Shown here one piece after another: positions 1 to 5,847 of a stretch of 5,847 nucleotides of DNA (positions are counted from its first letter, which is position 1; every line of letters begins with the position of its first letter). The position numbers and the translations under genes were made by a program. The DNA comes from Woeseia sp. (GTDB lineage Bacteria; Pseudomonadota; Gammaproteobacteria; Steroidobacterales; Woeseiaceae), in contig JABIUH010000221.1 in the NCBI GenBank assembly GCA_018701055.1, positions 1 through 5,847 of the forward strand, written 5' to 3'. The notes under the pieces were generated by a model. That model made no database searches. It was given only the letters and a program-made list of their open reading frames with translations, and was not told the DNA's origin.

Positions 1-2
1 AG

Positions 3-2369
3 GATGTCGTGTTGCTCGAGAAAGCAGAGCTCACGTCTGGTTCTACCTGGCATGCAGCCGGCCTTCTCCCGTTATTCAACATGAGTTACAGCGTTGGTCA
101 GATTCACAAATACTCGGTCAAATTTTATCGCGAACTCGAAGAAGAAACTGGACAACACGTTGGCATGTCTCAGGTAGGCAATTTACGTCTGGCAATGAAC
201 GCGGACCGCATGGACGAGTACTACCAATATGCGGCAACTGCCAGAACAATCGGCGTAAAGGTGCAGTTTCTAACGCCTGACGAGATCGAGAAACTCTGGC
301 CAATGTGTAATACCGACGGGCTGGTAGGCGGCATCTATCACCCGGATGATGGTTACATCCAATCGGCTGATCTCACCCAGGCCCTCGCGAAAGGTGCACG
401 CAATCGCGGCGCAACGATTTATCGGAATACGCCAGTCCTGCATATTGAGCAGGCGAGCTCTGGCGGCTGGATCGTAAAAACGGAGAATGGCGACATCACC
501 TGCGACCATGTGATCTCGGCAACGGGTAACTACGCGCGCAGGACGGGCAAAATGGTCGGCCTCGATATCCCGGTGATCCCGGTCGAGCATCAATACATCG
601 TGACCGAACCCCATCCGGAGCTACAGCGGCGACGTGCCAAGGGCGCGCCGGAAATGGCTGTCTTACGCGAATCTGATAGCTCCTGGTATTTACGCGAAGA
701 AAATGGCGGTTTCATCCTCGGGCCCTACGAACACGGCGCTCCCTGTTGTTACGTTGATGGGCCTGACCCACGCGCCGAGTATGAATTGTTTCAGGAAGAT
801 ATTGATCGCCTCGTACCACACATTGAAGCGGCCATCGCACGCGTACCAGCGTTTGGCGAAGTAGGCATTAAGAAAGTCTACAACGGTGCAATTGCCTATA
901 CGCCAGACGGTAATCCAATTGTCGGCCCTGCCTGGGATCTCGATAATTTCTGGCTGAATGAAGGCCACAGTTTCGGCATCACCGCCGCCGGTGGCGCAGG
1001 CTGGCAACTTGCCGAATGGATCGTCGACGGTGAACCGACGATCGACATGCTCGGCGTAGAACCACGCCGCTTCGGTGACTACGCGAAGAAAGATTATCTT
1101 ATCGAAAAGAACGAAGAGGCTTACGCGAGCGTTTTTGTTATTCACTATCCGGACGAAGAGCGCCCCGCCGCTCGACCATTACGCACAGCCCCCTGTTATG
1201 AACGCATGCAGGCGTTGGGCGCCGTATTTGGCCAACGATTTGGCTGGGAGCGACCGAATTGGTTCGCGACCGACGGCATGGAGCAAGTTGACGATTGGTC
1301 TTTCCGGCGGTCGAAATGGTTCGAAGGCGTCCGCAAAGAGGTCCTCAACACAACAGCGAACGTAGGCCTGCTCGACATGACGGCATTCGCGAAGTGTCGT
1401 GTATCAGGCCCGGGCGCAGAGAAATTTCTCGACTACATGGTTGCCAATCGTTTGCCCGCCAAAGTCGGCGGCATTGGTTTATGTCATTCCTTAAACACAA
1501 AGGGTGGCATCCATTCGGAGTTTACGATTCGGCGCGAAGCCGACGACTCGTTTTATCTGGTGTCGGCCGGCGCGTTGCAACGCCTCGATCACGACTATTT
1601 AAAAAAGCACATGCCACGAGATGGGTCGGTACAATTTGAGCAATTGACCGACGCAGTTGGCGTACTCGTCGTCAGTGGTCCAAAAGCGCGCCAACTACTC
1701 GCGCGCGTAACGGATGCTGACTTGTCTAACGAGTCATTTCGCTGGCTAACCGCACAACACATAACGATCGGCGGTACGACTACGGATGCCATGCGCGTCA
1801 ACTACGTTGGTGAACTTGGGTGGGAGTTACACCACCCGATGGACAATCAAAACCAGATATTTGACGTATTATTTGAAGCTGGAACCGATCTCGGATTAAA
1901 ACCTTTTGGGATTCGTGCAATGGATTCGATGCGACTGGAAAAATCCTATCGCATGGTTGGCACCGAGCTCTCTATTGAGTATTCCGCATTTGAATCGGCA
2001 ATGGATCGATTCGTCAAAGAAGATAAAGGTGACTTTCTCGGCCGTGATGCCTTACTCAAGTGGCGCAATGCCGACAATCAAAACAGACTGGTAACACTCG
2101 AGGTCTCTGACGTCACCGACGCTGATGCATTAGGCAATAACGCACTCTTGCAGGGTTCCAAGTTAGTCGGCCGAGCAACAGGGGGTGGATTTGGTTTCCG
2201 CGTCGACAAATCGCTCGCGTTAGGCATGGTTGAAGCGGAGCTAGCCAAGCCAGGCACGAAACTCCAGATTGATATCCTAGGCAAGCATTATCCAGCCCAA
2301 GTAATCGACGACAGTCCCTTTGATCCGAAGAATGAGAGGTTGAGAGATGTCAACGCAGCAAACGATTAA
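3..2369 (+). CDS. Dimethylglycine/sarcosine dehydrogenase-like flavoprotein with C-terminal GcvT domain (5' partial)
   Basis: Probable FAD-dependent demethylase acting on dimethylglycine, sarcosine or a similar N-methyl amine, passing the methyl carbon to THF. Residues are counted from the GTG at base 9. That GTG is not the true start: the frame is open to the window edge and reads D-V-V-L-L-E-K, the usual end of the first Rossmann unit. About 30-35 residues, including the GxGxxG motif, are therefore missing. Visible parts: GSTWHAAGL (11-19), whose H15 matches the histidine that carries covalent FAD in mammalian dimethylglycine dehydrogenase; PVEHQY (191-196), a likely active-site segment; a DAO-type fold to about 370; a short central domain to about 430; a GcvT aminomethyltransferase domain with YVGELGWEL (599-607); and a GcvT C-terminal barrel ending near DPKNERLR (772-779). 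The expected full length, about 820 residues, fits the family. The last 23 bases overlap the next gene. The family call is strong; the substrate is not settled by sequence, and sarcosine dehydrogenase or another N-methyl amino acid oxidase remains possible. Confidence 0.9.
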   Translation, partial: DVVLLEKAELTSGSTWHAAGLLPLFNMSYSVGQIHKYSVKFYRELEEETGQHVGMSQVGNLRLAMNADRMDEYYQYAATARTIGVKVQFLTPDEIEKLWPMCNTDGLVGGIYHPDDGYIQSADLTQALAKGARNRGATIYRNTPVLHIEQASSGGWIVKTENGDITCDHVISATGNYARRTGKMVGLDIPVIPVEHQYIVTEPHPELQRRRAKGAPEMAVLRESDSSWYLREENGGFILGPYEHGAPCCYVDGPDPRAEYELFQEDIDRLVPHIEAAIARVPAFGEVGIKKVYNGAIAYTPDGNPIVGPAWDLDNFWLNEGHSFGITAAGGAGWQLAEWIVDGEPTIDMLGVEPRRFGDYAKKDYLIEKNEEAYASVFVIHYPDEERPAARPLRTAPCYERMQALGAVFGQRFGWERPNWFATDGMEQVDDWSFRRSKWFEGVRKEVLNTTANVGLLDMTAFAKCRVSGPGAEKFLDYMVANRLPAKVGGIGLCHSLNTKGGIHSEFTIRREADDSFYLVSAGALQRLDHDYLKKHMPRDGSVQFEQLTDAVGVLVVSGPKARQLLARVTDADLSNESFRWLTAQHITIGGTTTDAMRVNYVGELGWELHHPMDNQNQIFDVLFEAGTDLGLKPFGIRAMDSMRLEKSYRMVGTELSIEYSAFESAMDRFVKEDKGDFLGRDALLKWRNADNQNRLVTLEVSDVTDADALGNNALLQGSKLVGRATGGGFGFRVDKSLALGMVEAELAKPGTKLQIDILGKHYPAQVIDDSPFDPKNERLRDVNAAND
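2334..2339 (+). promoter_or_regulatory. Ribosome binding site of the GFA-family gene
   Basis: GAGAGG lies 7 bases before the ATG at 2347, inside the end of the upstream dehydrogenase gene. An in-frame TGA at 2341-2343 rules out a longer reading frame, so this site and that ATG define the start. It is the clearest Shine-Dalgarno sequence in the window. Confidence 0.65.
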
Positions 2370-2784
2370 CGGCGCCGGCGGTTGCTTGTGCGGGGCCGTC
2401 CAATATGAAGTCCATGGCGAATTACGCCCCATTATCTGCTGTCATTGTGAGCAGTGCCGCAAAATTAGCGGTCATTATGTTGCAGCAACGGCGTGCAAAA
2501 CCGAAAGCCTAAATTTGATTGTCGAACACGGACTGCATTGGTACCAGTCATCGCCCGAAGCCAGACGCGGCCATTGCAAAGAGTGTGGATCCTCTCTCTT
2601 CTGGGAACCAACCGACGGCGACTACACCAGCATTTTGGCCGGCACGCTAACCCGTCCTACGGGTCTTAAGATTTCGCATCACATCCATGTACATATGGCA
2701 TCAGACTACTATTCGATTGATGACGGCTTGCCGCAGTATGAGGAGGAAGGGTATCCATCGTACTACTCGGAAAAGACCGCATGA
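2347..2784 (+). CDS. GFA-family (CENP-V/GFA domain) zinc protein
   Basis: A 145-residue, single-domain, presumably cytoplasmic protein of the Gfa/CENP-V family. Founding members were described as glutathione-dependent formaldehyde-activating enzymes, though that activity has been questioned and most members have no proven reaction. All family zinc ligands are visible: CxC at C13/C15 and CxxC at C77/C80 (structural-type site), and CHCxxC with C32, C34 and C37 (catalytic-type site). The typical RxHCxxCGSSLFW block (74-86) and the C-terminal DGLPQY segment are also present. I see no signal peptide or membrane helix. The start is well fixed by a good ribosome binding site and an in-frame stop just upstream. 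The gene overlaps the dehydrogenase gene by 23 bases, implying coupled translation. Its place between two enzymes that can release formaldehyde suggests, as inference only, a role in binding or clearing formaldehyde or its glutathione adduct. Confidence 0.9.
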   Translation: MSTQQTINGAGGCLCGAVQYEVHGELRPIICCHCEQCRKISGHYVAATACKTESLNLIVEHGLHWYQSSPEARRGHCKECGSSLFWEPTDGDYTSILAGTLTRPTGLKISHHIHVHMASDYYSIDDGLPQYEEEGYPSYYSEKTA

Positions 2785-2830
2785 AATACACTGCTAATCG
2801 AAGCTCCCTACGGCACTCTTTTAAATCAAG
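2785..2830 (+). other. Intergenic spacer between the GFA gene and soxB
   Basis: This 46-base stretch is the only real non-coding gap in the window. I see no hairpin followed by a T run, no convincing -35/-10 pair and no strong Shine-Dalgarno sequence before soxB. It holds an in-frame TAA (2822-2824) that limits soxB to the ATG at 2831. Transcription most likely reads through it. Confidence 0.6.
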
Positions 2831-4081
2831 ATGAAGAAGTATTCCGGATTTAGCCTGTTTCGCAATGCGTTGAGCCACAATCTCAACTGGAAACAGGCGT
2901 GGCGAAAGCCGGAACCGAAAAAACACTATGACGTCATCATCGTGGGTGGGGGTGGTCACGGCTTAGCGACGGCCTACTACCTGGCGAAAGTTCACAAGAT
3001 CAAGAACATCGCAGTGGTCGAAAAAGGCTGGATCGGCGGTGGCAACACTGGCCGCAATACGACCATCGTGCGTTCCAATTACCTCTGGACCGAGGCTTCG
3101 TTGTTTTACGAAAAATCACTCAAATTGTGGGAAGGCTTAAGTCAGGATTTGAACTACAACGTGATGTTTTCGCAACGCGGTGTGTACAACCTGGGCCACA
3201 ATTTGCAGGACATGCGCGACATTGAACGCCGCGTCAGCGCTAATCGACTGAATGGCATCGATGCCGAAGTGGTTAATGCGACTCAAATAAAAGCGGAAAT
3301 ACCACTCATCGATACTTCTCCTGACGCGCGTTATCCAATATTGGGTGCGTCACTGCAACGTCGCGGAGGCGTCGCAAGACACGATGCAATTGCCTGGGGC
3401 TTCGCCCGGGCTGCGGATGCCTTAGGCGTCGACATTATCGAGCAGTGTGAAGTAACCGGCATTCATCGCGAGAAAGGTCGCGTCACCGGAATCGATACGA
3501 CACGTGGCAAGATCAACGCACCGAAAATTGGCGTGGTTGTCGCCGGTAACGCCAGCGTGCTGGCGAAGATGGTTGACCTTCGTCTACCGATCGAAAGTCA
3601 TCCGTTACAAGCATTCGTGTCAGAACCCATGAAGCCTGTTCTTGATACCGTCGTCATGTCCGGCGCTGTACACGGCTACGTCAGTCAATCAGATAAAGGC
3701 GAACTCGTCATCGGCGCCGGTGTTGATAGCTATGTTGGTTACGGTCAACGCGGCAGTTTTCAGACCATCGAGCATACGTTAGAGGCCATTGTTCAGTTGT
3801 TTCCGATGTTCAGTCGCGTACGTTTGTTACGTATGTGGGGCGGCATAGTCGATGTGTGCCCGGACGCTTGCCCCATCGTCAGCAAGACACCTGTCGACGG
3901 ACTCTATTTTAATTGCGGTTGGGGTACAGGCGGCTTCAAAGCCACGCCAGGCTCCGGATGGGCATTCGCGCATACGATTGCCAATGATCACCCACATGAG
4001 TTGAATGCCCCATTCAGTTTGGAGCGATTTACGACCGGCGCTTTGATCGACGAACACGGCGCAGCGGCAGTGGCGCACTAA
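2831..4081 (+). CDS. soxB: Sarcosine oxidase, beta subunit (heterotetrameric)
   Basis: Catalytic subunit of the alpha-beta-gamma-delta sarcosine oxidase: it oxidises sarcosine at a noncovalent FAD, and electrons pass to a covalent FMN and then O2, giving H2O2. The 416 residues match the family length. A roughly 32-residue N-terminal arm precedes the dinucleotide-binding motif VGGGGHGLA (38-46; GxGxxG at G39, G41, G44), with the ribose-binding acid E64. The segment RRGGVARHDAIAW (177-189) contains H184, which by position and context should be the FMN-linking histidine (His173/175 in Corynebacterium enzymes, from memory). The C-terminal CGWGTGGFKATPG block with K370 and the end ALIDEHGAAAVAH are close to invariant in SoxB. 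The start is the first possible one, after an in-frame TAA at 2822-2824; no clear ribosome binding site is seen. soxD follows after 3 bases. The identity is secure; monomeric sarcosine oxidase is excluded by the soxD-soxA context and the SoxB-type motifs. Confidence 0.97.
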   Translation: MKKYSGFSLFRNALSHNLNWKQAWRKPEPKKHYDVIIVGGGGHGLATAYYLAKVHKIKNIAVVEKGWIGGGNTGRNTTIVRSNYLWTEASLFYEKSLKLWEGLSQDLNYNVMFSQRGVYNLGHNLQDMRDIERRVSANRLNGIDAEVVNATQIKAEIPLIDTSPDARYPILGASLQRRGGVARHDAIAWGFARAADALGVDIIEQCEVTGIHREKGRVTGIDTTRGKINAPKIGVVVAGNASVLAKMVDLRLPIESHPLQAFVSEPMKPVLDTVVMSGAVHGYVSQSDKGELVIGAGVDSYVGYGQRGSFQTIEHTLEAIVQLFPMFSRVRLLRMWGGIVDVCPDACPIVSKTPVDGLYFNCGWGTGGFKATPGSGWAFAHTIANDHPHELNAPFSLERFTTGALIDEHGAAAVAH

Positions 4082-4084
4082 TTT

Positions 4085-4351
4085 ATGTTACTCATACGTT
4101 GCCCATGGTGCGGGGACCGCGCTGAATCAGAATTCAGCTGCGGTGGAGAAGCCGGTATTTCTCGTCCGCTGGAGCCGAACGCGCTGAACGACGCCGACTG
4201 GTCGGATTACCTGTTCAATCGCACCAACGCGCGCGGCGCACACAAGGAACTTTGGAATCATGCTGCCGGCTGCCGGCGCTGGTTCGAAGCAGAACGTGAC
4301 ACCGTTAGCTACGTCATAAAACGAACCTACAAATTAGGTCAGGCAGACTAA
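4085..4351 (+). CDS. soxD: Sarcosine oxidase, delta subunit
   Basis: Small zinc-binding structural subunit of heterotetrameric sarcosine oxidase, 88 residues, a little shorter than or equal to typical SoxD. It opens with the family signature MLLIRCPWCG. C6, C9, H59 and C63 are in the right places for the single zinc site known from enzyme structures (the same numbering, from memory). Other conserved features are RP (27-28), the YLFNRTN segment (42-48), HKELWNHAAGCRRWF (53-67) and a basic tail. The gene begins 3 bases after the soxB stop with no ribosome binding site of its own, so it probably relies on ribosomes finishing soxB. Its TAA stop shares a base with the soxA ATG (TAATG). Together these favour coordinated output of the three subunits. 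Confidence 0.96.
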   Translation: MLLIRCPWCGDRAESEFSCGGEAGISRPLEPNALNDADWSDYLFNRTNARGAHKELWNHAAGCRRWFEAERDTVSYVIKRTYKLGQAD

Positions 4352-5847
4352 TGGCGCGCCGACAAATCAATCGACTCGAGGACGGCGGTTGCATCGACCG
4401 TAGTAAGCCATTGAGTTTTCGTTTCAATGGCAAGCGTCTGCAGGGTTTTTCTGGCGATACTCTTGCCTCGGCGCTGCTCGCCAACGGCGTAAAATTGGTG
4501 GGTCGAAGCTTCAAGTTACACCGACCGCGAGGCATCGTTGCTGCAGGTGCCGAAGAACCCAACGCAATACTGCAAATCGGCCGTGGTGCCGAAACTTTGC
4601 CAAACTTGCGCGCAACACAAGTCGAACTTCACGAAGGGCTTGAGGCAAGATCTGTGAAAGGCTGGCCGAATCTTAGATTCGACTTCGCAGCAATAAACGA
4701 CCGATTCAGCGGCTTGTTCGGCGCGGGCTTCTACTACAAAACCTTCATGTGGCCAAAGTCGTTCTGGAAACATTACGAAGCATTTATTCGCGCATCGGCA
4801 GGACTCGGTGACGCGCCAACTGAAGCTGACCCCGATCACTACGAACACCGCAATGCGCACTGCGATGTGCTCGTTGCCGGCGGTGGACCTGCAGGACTGA
4901 TGGCGGCGTTGGTCGCGGGACGCTCCGGCGCGCGCGTAATCATGGTCGATGATCAGGATCAGTTCGGCGGCAGATTACTGTCTCAGCGCGACCGTATCAA
5001 TGACATGAATGGCAGGGACTGGGTACAAGAGGTAACGACCGAACTCAGGAGGCTGGACAACGTACGCATGCTGCCAAGAAGCACCGTTTTTGGCTACTAC
5101 GATCACAACTTCCTGGCGATCAGCGAGCGCTGTTCAGATCACCTGCCACCGGCAGAACGCCGAGGCGTTCGTGAACGCCTTTGGCGCGTGCGGGCAAAAC
5201 AAGTGGTTTTGGCGCAGGGTGCCTTTGAACGACCATTGGTTTTTTGTAACAACGACCGACCAGGCGTCATGACCGCGTCGGCGGTATCGACGTACATTAA
5301 TCGTTACGGTGTCTGCCCCGGCCAACGAGTGGTCGTTTTCACTAACAACGACTCTGCATATGCGACCGCATTGGACATTGCGGATGCGAACATAAACGTG
5401 ATGGTAATCGACAGTCGCATCGGCGGAGCCGGTTCTCTAGGCAAAGCCGTACGGGAACGCGATATCCCAGTGCTACAAGGACACATTGTCACCGATGTAA
5501 TTGGCCGCAAGCACATCTCAAGAGTGCGCGTGGCAAAATGGAGCGGTGACACCGAAGCCGTCGTTGAGAACTCGATCAATATCGATTGTGACTTGCTGGC
5601 AATGTCTGGCGGCTGGAGCCCGGCCGTACACTTGCATTCACAGTCTGGTGGCAAGAACCGCTGGAATACACAGTCGCTGTGCTTCGAACCCGGCGAATCG
5701 ATCCAGGCCAATTTTTCGGCCGGTGCCGGCAATGGTTGTTGGCAGCTGTCCGACTGTCTTCGAGATGGCCTGCGTGCCGGGCTTGAAGCACTTAAGCGCT
5801 GTAACATGACCGCCACCTCCGTTGAGGCTCCAGTGGTTGAGCAGTCG
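4351..5847 (+). CDS. soxA: Sarcosine oxidase, alpha subunit (3' partial, N-terminal half)
   Basis: Largest subunit of heterotetrameric sarcosine oxidase, binding NAD+ and, in its C-terminal GcvT-like half, the folate that accepts the methylene group. From the ATG at 4351 the frame is open for 499 codons to the window end; the family is about 1000 residues, so roughly half is present. Residues 1-95 form the ferredoxin-like N-terminal domain, recognised by GRSFKLHRPRG (51-61) and the AEEPNA segment; it lacks iron-sulfur cysteines, as is normal for SoxA. Next come a linker with aromatic YYKTFMWP (128-135), the dinucleotide motif VAGGGPAG (175-182; G177, G179, G182) with acids D200/D201, the ERPLVF and NNDRPGVM segments, the second-half motif VVFTNNDSAYATALDIADA, and the SGGWSPAVHLHSQSGGK motif. 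The last visible residues look like the linker before the GcvT domains. The start overlaps the soxD stop as TAATG, with a weak AGG at 4341-4343. soxG is expected downstream. Confidence 0.95.
   Translation, partial: MARRQINRLEDGGCIDRSKPLSFRFNGKRLQGFSGDTLASALLANGVKLVGRSFKLHRPRGIVAAGAEEPNAILQIGRGAETLPNLRATQVELHEGLEARSVKGWPNLRFDFAAINDRFSGLFGAGFYYKTFMWPKSFWKHYEAFIRASAGLGDAPTEADPDHYEHRNAHCDVLVAGGGPAGLMAALVAGRSGARVIMVDDQDQFGGRLLSQRDRINDMNGRDWVQEVTTELRRLDNVRMLPRSTVFGYYDHNFLAISERCSDHLPPAERRGVRERLWRVRAKQVVLAQGAFERPLVFCNNDRPGVMTASAVSTYINRYGVCPGQRVVVFTNNDSAYATALDIADANINVMVIDSRIGGAGSLGKAVRERDIPVLQGHIVTDVIGRKHISRVRVAKWSGDTEAVVENSINIDCDLLAMSGGWSPAVHLHSQSGGKNRWNTQSLCFEPGESIQANFSAGAGNGCWQLSDCLRDGLRAGLEALKRCNMTATSVEAPVVEQS

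Noticed and set aside
9..11. GTG that could be read as the start codon of the first gene
   Set aside because: The frame is open upstream to base 3 and the codons before it (GAT GTC) encode residues conserved at this point of the FAD-binding fold. Starting here would delete the GxGxxG motif, so the gene is truncated by the window edge rather than starting at this GTG.
690..1145. 151-codon reverse-strand open frame opposite the dehydrogenase gene
   Set aside because: It overlaps well-conserved coding sequence on the + strand (including the NEGHSFGITAAGGAG segment), and its own product shows no family resemblance.
2785..2830. Possible internal promoter (TGCTAAT, extended -10-like) or terminator before soxB
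   Set aside because: The -10 match is weak and has no convincing -35 partner. The T-rich CTCTTTTAAA is not preceded by a stable hairpin. Neither element can be supported.
4262..4275. Short tandem repeat GCTGCCG x2 in soxD
   Set aside because: It falls on conserved codons around the zinc ligand C63 and is too short to be more than codon-level coincidence.
4400..4660. SoxA N-terminal ferredoxin-like domain lacking iron-sulfur cysteines, considered as a lost cofactor
   Set aside because: Absence of these cysteines is normal for SoxA and distinguishes it from related multi-subunit dehydrogenases; it is not a defect.
5304..5816. 170-codon reverse-strand open frame opposite soxA
   Set aside because: It lies entirely inside soxA, whose translation matches the family motifs throughout. 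The reverse product is Ser/Pro/Arg-rich with no recognisable domain, typical of an antisense shadow.

Overview
The window carries a single-direction block of one-carbon catabolism genes. All five genes lie on the + strand and nearly every base is coding. Order: a dimethylglycine/sarcosine dehydrogenase-like flavoprotein (5' end cut off by the window edge), a GFA-family zinc protein, then soxB, soxD and the first half of soxA of heterotetrameric sarcosine oxidase (3' end cut off). soxA runs open to the last base and is easy to miss because no stop codon lies inside the window.

Junctions are tight: a 23-base overlap (dehydrogenase/GFA), a 46-base gap (GFA/soxB), a 3-base gap (soxB/soxD) and a TAATG stop-start overlap (soxD/soxA). 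This fits one polycistronic transcript whose promoter lies upstream of the window. I see no internal terminator, RNA gene, mobile element, CRISPR array or notable repeat.

Inferred logic: the dehydrogenase-like protein removes an N-methyl group from dimethylglycine or a related N-methyl amine, passing the carbon to tetrahydrofolate (THF) in its C-terminal GcvT-like domain. Sarcosine oxidase then converts sarcosine to glycine, giving 5,10-methylene-THF and H2O2. When THF is not available, both steps release formaldehyde, which would explain a GFA-family protein in the operon. This is the lower part of glycine betaine/choline or creatine breakdown. soxG, the rest of soxA and folate-linked partners would be expected downstream.

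The source is probably a proteobacterium, judged from the soxBDA order and close agreement with remembered proteobacterial SoxB, SoxD and SoxA sequences. GC content looks moderate, about half by eye. A marine Gamma- or Alphaproteobacterium is a reasonable guess, but I cannot fix the lineage.

I found no convincing undescribed system. The points most worth a second look are the GFA protein lodged between two demethylating enzymes and the undetermined substrate of the first flavoprotein.
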